Shown here: piece by piece, positions 1 through 6,978 of the stretch
How the letters are laid out: each line of letters opens with the position of its first letter
How positions within the stretch are numbered: the first letter of the stretch is position 1
DNA from: Clostridia bacterium
GTDB lineage: Bacteria; Bacillota; DSM-16504; Desulfitibacterales; Desulfitibacteraceae
Direction: 5' to 3'
Length of the DNA: 7,515 bases
NCBI GenBank assembly: GCA_018333845.1
Contig: JAGXSK010000380.1
Coordinates: 1 to 7,515 of the forward strand
Position numbers and translations under genes: made by a program
The notes under the pieces: generated by a model
Told to the model about the DNA's origin: nothing
Databases searched by the model: none
What the model saw: only the letters and a program-made list of their open reading frames with translations

Positions 1-57
1 TCGCTACGGCCCACTGGATTTGAAGTCCAGGCCAGCCACCAGACCAAATCCGCTCCC
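1..57 (-). tRNA. selC: Selenocysteine tRNA (anticodon UCA), 5' part only
   Basis: This is the tRNA that reads UGA as selenocysteine; it is charged with serine, which SelA then converts. Read on the minus strand, the anticodon arm is CTGGA-CTTCAAA-TCCAG (30-14) with anticodon TCA at 23-21, the same arm sequence as E. coli selC. The 5' end is placed at 57, giving an 8-nt acceptor strand GGGAGCGG (57-50), a 2-nt linker, and a long D arm of 6 bp (TTGGTC with GGCTGG) closed on a 4-nt loop TGGT; the 8-bp acceptor and 6-bp D stem with a tiny loop are hallmarks of bacterial tRNA-Sec. The start of a long variable arm (TGGGCCGTAGCGA) follows, and the window ends there. The T arm and 3' acceptor strand lie outside, so acceptor pairing cannot be checked. 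It lies directly downstream of selB on the same strand. Confidence 0.93.
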
Positions 58-68
58 TCAGACTTAAT

Positions 69-97
69 ATTATACATTATATAATCTTACATTTCAA
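69..97 (-). promoter_or_regulatory. Near-consensus housekeeping promoter for selC
   Basis: On the minus strand a -35 TTGAAA (97-92) and a perfect -10 TATAAT (74-69) are separated by exactly 17 nt. Transcription would start near 62, about 5 nt before the mature 5' end of tRNA-Sec at 57, as expected for a short tRNA leader. I see no convincing terminator between the selB stop and this site, so read-through from selAB may also feed selC. The role is inferred from sequence only. Confidence 0.75.
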
Positions 98-179
98 TAC
101 CATGGTTTAGGACGGCTAAAGGCTATTTATATATTCCAATAGAGGTATCCAATAGGCCTAGCAGCACCTAGAAATGGTT

Positions 180-2087
180 TTAGTCTTTTTTAAACAATAC
201 CCTTTTATCCTCAACCCTTTTGGTAAATTTTTGTGCATCAAAGTATTCCAACAGGGGAAGAACATATTTTCTTGAACTGTCAAAGAGATCTCTAATATCA
301 CTTAAGGCCATTGCCTCTTTTTGGGCAAAGCCTTCTTTTAATAAAGCTTTTGCTTTTTCAATAGTCTTTATGTGAAAATACATGTTTTCTGCAACCTTTA
401 CCAAAATACCCTGGCCAACCATGTATTTCAGAATTTCTTCCCTTTGGGCGGCAGGTGCTTTTACCTTTTGGAAGGTTTCTTCAAAGGCAGGTGGCTGAAA
501 GCCACTTTTCAAAAAAACATCTTCAATAAGCCCAATTAATTGCTTTGTCTTTTCATCCAATGCTGGCATAAAGTCTGGGAGATAAATATGGGCACCTATT
601 GTTTTTATCCTGCCCTCCTTTTGCCATGTGCCCAGTAAAAGGTTAAACTCCTTTATACTAAACCTGGGAAAAAGCTTGGATCTAGCTTCTTCCTTATCCA
701 GGCCTGACCTCAATGGATATTTTCCATGATAGGCTTCTAATTCCTTGCATAGAGCAGCCAGCCATTTTTCATATGTCTTCTGCCCTATAATATATTTGTT
801 TCCTTCTCCTTCTGCACTTAGAATGCCTTCCATTTTATCAACATAATCCCTTACCAGGTTTGTTCCAAGGTTTATCTGACCTGCCAGGTCATCTATAGTT
901 AAAAGCTTATCCTTTATCTTGTCTAGAGTATATATAATCAAGTCCCCAGGATTGTTTTCCTCCTTTATTTGCAAGGTTTCAATTACTTCATCCTGAAACC
1001 TTTTTAACTTTTCTCCATAGGGCTCTAGTATAGTGCCTCCACCAATTGTAAACATGGGGGAATAACTGCGGATGACAAAACGGTCTCCCCTCTGGGCTAT
1101 TAGTGGTTCCTCCATTTGCAATTGAACATATGTCTCTTCACCAGGGGCTAATTCATCACAGTTTAATAAATTTATCCTTGCAAGCTTTTCAGAGGTGCCA
1201 AGGTGAACTCTAACTCTCTGTCTTTGTTTTAAAGGCTTTGCAGCACTTTCTATTAACTGCAGCTTGGCATCAAGTATATATGAAGGGGCATATGCTCCAG
1301 CAAAAACTACTGAACTACCCCTGGGCACTTCGTCTACTTCCACATCTGATAAATTTAGGGCTACCCTCTGGCCAGGTTTAGCAGACTGCTGGGAATGACC
1401 GTGGACCTGTATTCCCCTCACCCTTGATTTCTTGCCAATGGGCTGAATTTCTACTATATCTCCTGTTTTAACCTCTCCTGACCATAAGGTGCCTGTTACT
1501 ACAGTACCAAAACCAGATAATACGAATGATCTGTCTATTGGCAATCTTAATTGGCCTTGCCTGTGATGGTCAGTATCGGCTTCTGCTAATTTTTGTATCT
1601 CATTTATTAAATTATCTATTCCCTGGTTTTTGAGAGCAGATACCTTTAATATTGGCCCATGGGCAAGGACTGTGCCCTTAATAAACTCTCTAATATCCTC
1701 TTCAATTAATTCAAGCCATTCATCATCTACCAAATCTATTTTTGTAATAACTGTCAAACCTTTTTTTATCCTTAAAAGCTTGATTATCTCCATATGCTCT
1801 CTAGTCTGGGGCATTATTCCCTCATCAGCAGCTATTATGAGCAAGACCATGTCTATTCCTGCCACACCTGCCAGCATTTGTTTAATAAATCGCTCATGTC
1901 CAGGAACATCAATAATGGCGGCATTGTCTCCCTTTGGCAGCTTTAATGAAGCAAAACCAAGCTCTATGGAGATTCCCCTTTTCTTTTCTTCTTTTAGTCT
2001 ATCTGTATCCTGGCCTGTTAAGGCTTTAACAAGCTGGGTTTTTCCATGATCAACGTGTCCTGCAGTTCCTATAATAAACCAATCCAT
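180..2087 (-). CDS. selB: Selenocysteine-specific translation elongation factor SelB
   Basis: SelB is a GTPase that replaces EF-Tu for Sec-tRNA-Sec and delivers it to UGA codons followed by an mRNA SECIS hairpin. The 635-aa product has an EF-Tu-like G domain with P-loop GHVDHGKT (10-17), switch I RGISIELGF (37-45), DVPGH (60-64), TKID (115-118; Thr in place of the EF-Tu Asn is usual in SelB) and SALK (150-153). Beta-barrel domains with GFGTVVTGT (192-200) follow. From about residue 375 the C-terminal part is a series of winged-helix segments, the known SECIS-binding region, ending in the typical DSSRKYVLPLLEYFD stretch (603-617). The length is close to that of other clostridial SelB proteins and nothing is missing. 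The ATG at 2087 is supported by a GGGAG ribosome site (2101-2097), 9 nt upstream inside the end of selA. The stop is TAA. It is cotranscribed with selA. Confidence 0.97.
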   Translation of the reverse strand: MDWFIIGTAGHVDHGKTQLVKALTGQDTDRLKEEKKRGISIELGFASLKLPKGDNAAIIDVPGHERFIKQMLAGVAGIDMVLLIIAADEGIMPQTREHMEIIKLLRIKKGLTVITKIDLVDDEWLELIEEDIREFIKGTVLAHGPILKVSALKNQGIDNLINEIQKLAEADTDHHRQGQLRLPIDRSFVLSGFGTVVTGTLWSGEVKTGDIVEIQPIGKKSRVRGIQVHGHSQQSAKPGQRVALNLSDVEVDEVPRGSSVVFAGAYAPSYILDAKLQLIESAAKPLKQRQRVRVHLGTSEKLARINLLNCDELAPGEETYVQLQMEEPLIAQRGDRFVIRSYSPMFTIGGGTILEPYGEKLKRFQDEVIETLQIKEENNPGDLIIYTLDKIKDKLLTIDDLAGQINLGTNLVRDYVDKMEGILSAEGEGNKYIIGQKTYEKWLAALCKELEAYHGKYPLRSGLDKEEARSKLFPRFSIKEFNLLLGTWQKEGRIKTIGAHIYLPDFMPALDEKTKQLIGLIEDVFLKSGFQPPAFEETFQKVKAPAAQREEILKYMVGQGILVKVAENMYFHIKTIEKAKALLKEGFAQKEAMALSDIRDLFDSSRKYVLPLLEYFDAQKFTKRVEDKRVLFKKD

Positions 2088-2093
2088 AATTCA

Positions 2094-3488
2094 TCACTCC
2101 CTGGAGATTTCCTCAAAAAGCCTGCTGCATATGACATTAAACTCACTTTCCTGTATAGTCCTTACATCAAATAGAATTCTATCATCTTCAATTCGAGTTA
2201 AAATGGCCGGCACACCCATTCTTAGCTTCTCAACTAACCCGTTTACTGAGCCTTTACAGGGCTTTAAAGCAACAGCCCATGCAGAAAGTCTGGTTGTTGG
2301 TAAAGAGCCCCCGCCAGCTTCAGAATAGCTTTCAATAATGCTAATCTCTGTCAAGGAGCCAAGTTTTGAATTCATAGCCTCCATAAGTCCTTCAGCCTTT
2401 AGCTTTAATGCTTCTTGTGAGATGGTGAGCATCCTTAATGTAGGATTAGTGTCTAATACATTTTCCTCATATATGTATTCTCGTAAGGTTGCCTCAAGTG
2501 CTGCAATGGTCATTTTATCAACACGCAAGGCCCTGTTTAATGGATTTTTCTTAATAATGTCTATATATTTTTCTCTGCCAATAATAATTCCTGCCTGGGG
2601 GCCACCTAAGAGTTTATCTCCACTAAAGGAAACAATGTCAGCGCCACCAGCAACTGATTCCTGAACAGTTGGTTCATCTGTAATGCCAAATTGTTTTAGG
2701 CAAACAAGGAACCCGCTTCCCAGATCCTCCACAACAGGGATGCCATACTTCCTGCCCAGGGAGCTAAGCTCTTCAATGGAAACATCCTCAGTAAATCCTA
2801 GAATGCGGTAGTTGCTTGTATGAACCTTAAGCAAAAGTGCCGTCTCCCCAGTTATTGCCCTCTCATAATCTGCTGCCCTTGTTTTATTGGTTGTGCCAAC
2901 CTCTACAAGTCTTGCTCCGCTTGCAGCAAGTATTTCTGGAACTCTAAAGGAGCCCCCTATTTCCACCAACTGGCCCCTTGAAACAATTACCTCTTTCCCC
3001 CTGGCAAGGGCCTGGAGAATTAAAAATACTGCCGCTGCATTATTATTAACCACTAATGCGCCCTCGGCACCTGTAATTCTTGTTAACAGCCCTTCCACAT
3101 GGCTGTAGCGGCTGCCCCTTTTGCCAGTTTCCAGGTTAACTTCCAAATTGGAATATCCGTATAAAATATCTCTAACTGCAGCCTGGGCTTTTTCACCAAG
3201 CAAGGCCCTGCCTAGATTTGTATGTAAAATTATTCCCGTGGCATTTATTACCCTTCTTAAGCTATTAAGAGATTTTCTTTTAAGCAAATCCTTAACCTGC
3301 TCTGCTATGAAGCCTTCTGCTGCCAGGAACTCTTTTCCCTTTCTTACGTCCTGGCGTATGGAATTAAGCACTTCTCTTGAACACTCTACTATTAAATTAA
3401 ATGAATATTCTTCTGCTGAACTATTTTTAATTGCAACAGCCAGATCATTTACAGAAGGAAGATTTCTTAAAATATTTTCTTTATTCAT
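2094..3488 (-). CDS. selA: L-seryl-tRNA(Sec) selenium transferase SelA
   Basis: SelA is the PLP enzyme that converts Ser-tRNA-Sec to Sec-tRNA-Sec using selenophosphate from SelD; the bacterial enzyme is a large cytoplasmic homodecamer. The 464-aa product is full length. Visible family signatures are INATGIILHTNLGRALL (81-97), YSNLEVNLETGKRGSR (112-127), the NNNAAAVFL stretch (148-156), the PLP-ring aspartate in VEDLGSGF (D255), and the Schiff-base lysine in SFSGDKLLGGPQAG (K292), followed by a C-terminal GGGSLP (392-397). The N-terminal region (about 1-75) matches the tRNA-Sec-binding part of the family. The ATG at 3488 has a GAGGAG ribosome site (3502-3497) 8 nt upstream. The gene ends in two consecutive TGA codons (2096-2091), and selB starts 6 nt after the first of them, in the same frame. 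Confidence 0.97.
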   Translation of the reverse strand: MNKENILRNLPSVNDLAVAIKNSSAEEYSFNLIVECSREVLNSIRQDVRKGKEFLAAEGFIAEQVKDLLKRKSLNSLRRVINATGIILHTNLGRALLGEKAQAAVRDILYGYSNLEVNLETGKRGSRYSHVEGLLTRITGAEGALVVNNNAAAVFLILQALARGKEVIVSRGQLVEIGGSFRVPEILAASGARLVEVGTTNKTRAADYERAITGETALLLKVHTSNYRILGFTEDVSIEELSSLGRKYGIPVVEDLGSGFLVCLKQFGITDEPTVQESVAGGADIVSFSGDKLLGGPQAGIIIGREKYIDIIKKNPLNRALRVDKMTIAALEATLREYIYEENVLDTNPTLRMLTISQEALKLKAEGLMEAMNSKLGSLTEISIIESYSEAGGGSLPTTRLSAWAVALKPCKGSVNGLVEKLRMGVPAILTRIEDDRILFDVRTIQESEFNVICSRLFEEISRE

Positions 3489-3548
3489 CTTTTAAGCTCC
3501 TCATTTTTTAATAATTAGCTCATTAGTCTATTAATCCATATTCTTTTA

Positions 3549-3577
3549 TTTATACTACAATATAGGACACCTAACAA
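3549..3577 (-). promoter_or_regulatory. Candidate selAB promoter
   Basis: On the minus strand TTGTTA (3577-3572, 4 of 6 matches to TTGACA) and TATAAA (3554-3549, 5 of 6 matches to TATAAT) are 17 nt apart. This would give a leader of roughly 50 nt before the selA ATG at 3488. The -35 sits in the loop and first base of the arm of the palindrome at 3562-3588, so a protein bound there would block the promoter. A weaker alternative starts at TTGAAG (3622-3617) with a poor -10 near 3600-3594. Both are inferred from sequence alone. Confidence 0.45.
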
Positions 3578-3588
3578 AGGTGTCCTAT
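3562..3588. repeat. Perfect inverted repeat between the DUF4349 gene and selA
   Basis: Two 11-base arms, ATAGGACACCT (3562-3572) and AGGTGTCCTAT (3578-3588), are exact reverse complements around a 5-base centre AACAA. As RNA this is a strong 11-bp hairpin on either strand. It lies between the stop of the upstream DUF4349 gene and the selA start. Neither side has a clear run of T, which argues against a standard intrinsic terminator, although a weak or bidirectional terminator is possible. Because it covers the candidate selA -35, an operator or a leader hairpin are alternatives. I do not recognise the motif as a known regulator site. Confidence 0.8.
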
Positions 3589-3625
3589 GCTTCTATATTA
3601 AGAATACCATAAAGTGCTTCAATTA

Positions 3626-4519
3626 TTATATGCTAGTTTGATCTTTTTTCTTTCTTTTTTTAAGATGCCATAACCCAAAGCCTGCTATACCCAGAGGGAT
3701 TAATACAGGAATTGAACCTATTATAAATACGACTATATTGCCTGTCAAAGATATCATGCTGTTAACATTTTTAGTAAAAGCACTTAACCCCTTTTGCCAG
3801 ACTCCAGAAAAACCTGCTGGATCAATTCTAGTTTCTGACACCTTCACCTGCTGCAAATGAACCCTTATAGTGGAAAATGCAACCATGTCAGAAAGATATT
3901 TCAACTCGCCCTCTAAAACCTCTATTTCACTCCTTATGGTTCTAAGCTCTTTGCGTATATTTAATACGTCTTCTACTTTGCTGGCATTATTTAAGATACT
4001 TAGGATGCTTTCTTCTTCTGCTTTTAAAACTCTCAACCTTGCCTCTAGGTCTATGAAATGCGTTGTAACATCGTCCATGTATACTCTTCTATTTTTAACA
4101 TCGCCTTTCTCCTCAAGAAAACTTAGAAATTCCTGGAATTCTGAGGATGGTACTCTTAATACCATATTGGCCCATGTGCTATCTGTATTATACCTGCCAG
4201 TATTACTTTCCTCCAAAAAACCTCCAACCGCGGCAACTTGCCGTTCAATATCTTTAACAATTTTTTCCATATTTTCAACATCAATATTTAACTCGGCATT
4301 TTGAATGATTTTTCTATTATCCAGGTCACCTATCATGTTTTTGCCTTCTTCAGCAGCTGCCTGGTTACGGTAAGTCCCTTCTGAAGGAGCACTTTCAGGA
4401 TAAGAATGTACTGCTTCAGCAGAAATTCCACTATCAGCTGCCTCCTTTTTGGCACCACCGCAAGCAGCAATGAAAAAGCTTATTAATATACACAGGACAA
4501 TTATTAATGTTTTTTTCAC
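3626..4519 (-). CDS. DUF4349 domain-containing lipoprotein
   Basis: This is a predicted cell-surface lipoprotein of unknown function. Counting from the upstream ATG, residues 5-22 form a KK-plus-hydrophobic signal ending in the lipobox IAAC (lipidated C23). A low-complexity, Ala/Ser/Glu-rich linker covers about 25-68, and the DUF4349 domain about 70-228. That domain shows RKIIQNAELNIDV, VLRVPSSEFQEFLSFL, a conserved DDVTTHFIDLEARL stretch, a helical region likely to form a coiled coil (160-212), and a final FSTIRVHL strand. A hydrophobic segment (about 261-288) is followed by a basic KKRKKK tail, consistent with a membrane anchor and cytoplasmic end. I prefer the GTG at 4519: the AAAAGGGG ribosome site (4536-4529) abuts the ATG at 4528 with no spacing but lies 9 nt from this GTG. 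The product is then 297 aa. The family is clear; the biochemical role is not known. Confidence 0.9.
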   Translation of the reverse strand: MKKTLIIVLCILISFFIAACGGAKKEAADSGISAEAVHSYPESAPSEGTYRNQAAAEEGKNMIGDLDNRKIIQNAELNIDVENMEKIVKDIERQVAAVGGFLEESNTGRYNTDSTWANMVLRVPSSEFQEFLSFLEEKGDVKNRRVYMDDVTTHFIDLEARLRVLKAEEESILSILNNASKVEDVLNIRKELRTIRSEIEVLEGELKYLSDMVAFSTIRVHLQQVKVSETRIDPAGFSGVWQKGLSAFTKNVNSMISLTGNIVVFIIGSIPVLIPLGIAGFGLWHLKKRKKKDQTSI

Positions 4520-4608
4520 AATATACATCCCCTTTTATCTTTATGTATTTATGTTCAATTCCTTCAAAAGCTGGCATTGCTCTCCCAAATATATAGACGA
4601 GAATAAGG

Positions 4609-4631
4609 GGAACATGTTCCAGATAAGAACC
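4609..4631. promoter_or_regulatory. GGAACATGTTCC palindrome with an extra half-site
   Basis: A perfect 12-bp palindrome (4609-4620) is followed 6 bp later by a third half-site, GAACC (4627-4631), just past the stop of the M24 peptidase gene and about 90-110 bp before the DUF4349 start. The arrangement resembles a protein-binding operator for the DUF4349 gene more than a terminator: the palindrome has almost no loop and lacks a T run. No regulator is identified. A poor -10-like TATATT lies nearby on the minus strand, so any promoter here is uncertain. Confidence 0.3.
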
Positions 4632-4633
4632 GC

Positions 4634-5818
4634 TTAAGCATATCTTATTGTGTCTTCGCCCTTTGTTAGCTGCTCAAACCCTTCTTTTAGTACTATATAG
4701 GTGTTTTCAACCCCTACAACACCCATGTCAGGAAAGACAAATTTTGGTTCCAACGCTAGGACCATGCCACTTTTTAATTCCATATCAACTCCTTTGGCAA
4801 TTACAGGCCATTCATTTACTTCCAGGCCTATACCGTGACCTATAAAGGGCACTCCCTTTGGATATCCCATAAAATAGTCCTTTAGTCCTGATTTTTCAAC
4901 TATTTTTAGGCTGCTATCATATAGATCTCTGCCATTTACCCCTTCTTTCAAGCTGTTCTGCAGCATGCCTTGAAGCTCCATGGATACATCTGCAGCCTTT
5001 TCCATGATAAGCGGCAATTTCCCTAGAGCAAAGGTTCTGCTCTGGTCCACCAGGTATCCTGTATAGTTACCAACATAATCTATGTAAATGGGGTCGCCTC
5101 TTTTAATACTTATTCCACTAACCCCCTGGGGGAAGGTTGGATGTGAGCCTGCTCCAACTGTGGCCATAACATCATATGGGCCGGAAGCAGCCCCAGCTGC
5201 ACCAACTAATGCATGGCCAAAATAAAATTCCACATTAAACCCTCTAAATCTAATGTATCCCAGATGCCCAATTTTCCTGGCATATCCTTCTATAGCACCA
5301 GCCAGCTCCCTATCTGACATTCCTTCTTTAATAGCTGAACCAATATATTTAAAAACCTCTCCATGTTTTATCCCTGACTCTTTAATCAGTGAAGTCTCAA
5401 ATTCCGATTTAATCATTCTAATATCCCTTACCATGCAAGACACATCCACTATTTCTGAACTCTCCAACACTTTTTTATAAAAGAAGTAACTGTTTGCTGG
5501 TAAAACATCTAGCTCCATGGCAATTCTGCCGTTTATTTTAAAATCATGGTTTAATAATACTTGTGGTATCTCCTTTGAACTTTTAAGTGAAACTATATTT
5601 TCTAATGGAGATTCAATCATTGCCTTTGCCACGGTTCTTTTAACCATAAGCAAGGGCTTCCCTTCAGCAGGCACATATAAATGACATTGCTGGCCGCTAC
5701 CTGAAAAATAATAAACATTAGTTCTTTCAGTAAGCAGTGCGCCTGTAAGCCCTGATTCTCTTATTTTATGCTGAAGCTTAATAATTCTATCATTTATTTC
5801 CCTGGAAAAGTCATTCAT
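4634..5818 (-). CDS. M24-family metallopeptidase (Xaa-Pro aminopeptidase/prolidase-like)
   Basis: This is a predicted cytoplasmic dinuclear-metal peptidase that would cleave N-terminal residues or dipeptides at proline; the exact substrate cannot be read from sequence. The 394-aa product has an N-terminal creatinase-like domain (about 10-135, with TERTNVYYFSG) and a pita-bread catalytic domain (about 140-390). All five metal ligands are present: D247 and D258 in IDYVGNYTGYLVDQSRTF, H328 in FIGHGIGLEVNEWP, E357 in LALEPKF and E371 in GVENTYIV. The aspartate spacing of 11 is normal for the family. No signal peptide is seen. The ATG at 5818 has a GAGGGGG ribosome site (5835-5829) 10 nt upstream. 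It is flanked by a terminator upstream and a 100-nt-plus gap downstream, so it may be transcribed alone. A specific name such as PepP or PepQ would be a guess. Confidence 0.93.
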   Translation of the reverse strand: MNDFSREINDRIIKLQHKIRESGLTGALLTERTNVYYFSGSGQQCHLYVPAEGKPLLMVKRTVAKAMIESPLENIVSLKSSKEIPQVLLNHDFKINGRIAMELDVLPANSYFFYKKVLESSEIVDVSCMVRDIRMIKSEFETSLIKESGIKHGEVFKYIGSAIKEGMSDRELAGAIEGYARKIGHLGYIRFRGFNVEFYFGHALVGAAGAASGPYDVMATVGAGSHPTFPQGVSGISIKRGDPIYIDYVGNYTGYLVDQSRTFALGKLPLIMEKAADVSMELQGMLQNSLKEGVNGRDLYDSSLKIVEKSGLKDYFMGYPKGVPFIGHGIGLEVNEWPVIAKGVDMELKSGMVLALEPKFVFPDMGVVGVENTYIVLKEGFEQLTKGEDTIRYA

Positions 5819-5875
5819 TCACATTCTGCCCCCTCGAGCGCTGTGTTTTATCTTATTATAGACAATATCTTGAAT

Positions 5876-5905
5876 ATAATAGCACAATCTAGAACCATTA
5901 TTCAA
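5876..5905 (-). promoter_or_regulatory. Candidate promoter for the M24 peptidase gene
   Basis: Just past the upstream terminator, minus-strand TTGAAT (5905-5900) and TATTAT (5881-5876) are 18 nt apart, placing a start roughly 50 nt before the ATG at 5818. A perfect TATAAT also occurs at 5860-5855 but has no good -35 at a workable distance. A promoter is expected here because the preceding gene is terminated, but the exact choice is weak. Confidence 0.4.
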
Positions 5906-5917
5906 TTTTCAGAATAG

Positions 5918-5947
5918 AAAAAGGAGCATCCACTTACGAATACTCCT
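5918..5947 (-). terminator. Intrinsic terminator of the GerMN lipoprotein gene
   Basis: On the minus strand, AGGAGTATTCG (5947-5937) pairs with TGGATGCTCCT (5932-5922) as 11 pairs, three of them G-T wobbles, around the 4-nt loop TAAG. A TTTTT run (5922-5918) follows; its first base also closes the stem. The 5' arm begins inside the TAG stop codon (5948-5946), so the gene ends in its own terminator. This separates the GerMN gene from the M24 peptidase gene. Confidence 0.85.
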
Positions 5948-6944
5948 ATGGGTTTACAAAATTAATATATTCTGGCCGTGCTAAAGGTTTGGAAATATCT
6001 GTGCCTTCAGGAAGATAGTCTGTTTTTTCACCTTCTATTAATATTTGTACCCAATCTACCCCGTCTATACTTGTCAAGGTAACCAGTATGGATTTAACAA
6101 GCAGAACCTCTGCTGCAGCTCCTCCGCCATAACCCCTTACTTCCTTGCTTAAGTTTATGGTAGCAAGTCTGTTTTCAGAATCATAACTAACACCTAACAG
6201 CCTGGTACCAGACCAGATGGTCTTTACTAAATCACTATTTAGGGGAGGGCCTTTTACTAACTCCTGCATGGCACTATCAACCATCTGGCTTATGGTACTA
6301 TTTTTGTTCACACCAAAACCAACAGGTATTAAATATAAGGCATTGGGATCTGAGAAGTATACATGCAAAAGCTTATCCCCTTCATTAATATTGTTTAAGG
6401 CATTTATGTATGCCGGCCGTTTAAAGGGCTTATCCAGTTCAAATCCATTAATCTCTTCAACTATCCTTCCTTCAACTAAAAATTGTACTGTCTCCACCTC
6501 TTGAAATTCAGTTACAGTTAAAACCAGGGAATTAATAGCCATCTCAATGTCTTCATATTCTTCAAGATTTTTAAAATGACTTGTTAAATCTATATAGGCA
6601 ATATTTCTTTTAATATATATGTCTTTTAATTTGGTATCCTCTGGAATAGTACTAGATAAAAGCCAGTCCCCTGGGCCTGCTAAAACCTTTTCTACTGACA
6701 CTTTAGCTGCTTCCTTGGTAGGCTTTATAGGAAGAGTAATTGGTATGAGATATTTTCCATTCTCACTAGCAAAATAGACAAGCACTGTATCCTTTTCATT
6801 ATTTAGAATAAGAGGTCTGCTGTCTATAGAAGTACTTGTTTCCTCACTACCCTCATTATTTTTCTTGGGGCTATTTTGTCCGCAACTAACCAAAAAAGTG
6901 GCCATTAATAAAAGGACAATTATTACCTTTAACCTAATATCCAT
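5946..6944 (-). CDS. Lipoprotein with two GerMN domains
   Basis: This is a predicted membrane-anchored, extracytoplasmic lipoprotein related to GerM, a Bacillus protein linked to sporulation and germination; the molecular role of GerMN domains is still poorly defined. The 332-aa product has a signal peptide with lipobox LVSC (lipidated C21), a polar linker (22-50), GerMN domain 1 (about 52-174, with VLVYFASENGKYLIPITLP) and GerMN domain 2 (about 192-320, with LHVYFSDPNALYLIPVGF). Each ends in a matching tail, KRPAYIN (175-181) and ARPEYIN (322-328), showing internal duplication. I chose the ATG at 6944 over one at 7001: it has AAGGAG (6958-6953) 8 nt upstream and starts right before the signal peptide, while the longer form would add a 19-residue non-signal extension. 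Two domains match the GerM layout, but orthology and a spore role are inference. Confidence 0.92.
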   Translation of the reverse strand: MDIRLKVIIVLLLMATFLVSCGQNSPKKNNEGSEETSTSIDSRPLILNNEKDTVLVYFASENGKYLIPITLPIKPTKEAAKVSVEKVLAGPGDWLLSSTIPEDTKLKDIYIKRNIAYIDLTSHFKNLEEYEDIEMAINSLVLTVTEFQEVETVQFLVEGRIVEEINGFELDKPFKRPAYINALNNINEGDKLLHVYFSDPNALYLIPVGFGVNKNSTISQMVDSAMQELVKGPPLNSDLVKTIWSGTRLLGVSYDSENRLATINLSKEVRGYGGGAAAEVLLVKSILVTLTSIDGVDWVQILIEGEKTDYLPEGTDISKPLARPEYINFVNP

Positions 6945-6978
6945 TTCATGTTCTCCTTTAACTATAAAAGCCTGTCTG

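Noticed and set aside
135..155. Direct repeat TCCAATAG (135-142 and 148-155) between selB and selC
   Set aside because: Two 8-base copies 13 bp apart in an AT-rich spacer are not enough to claim a regulatory repeat, and no terminator hairpin was found there.
1630..2049. Plus-strand open frame of 139 codons
   Set aside because: It lies wholly antisense to the conserved SelB GTPase domain and has no recognisable domain. The other plus-strand frames, such as 3121-3495, 3870-4304 and 6217-6504, are likewise antisense to clear genes or run only slightly past their ends.
4609..4620. GGAACATGTTCC as a LexA (SOS) box
   Set aside because: The Firmicute LexA site has GAAC and GTTC separated by 4 bp; here they are 2 bp apart, and the adjacent genes are not SOS genes.
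4634..5818. Catalytic defect in the M24 peptidase because its first motif reads DYVG
   Set aside because: The aspartate-to-aspartate spacing of 11 and all five ligands fit the family, so the enzyme looks intact.
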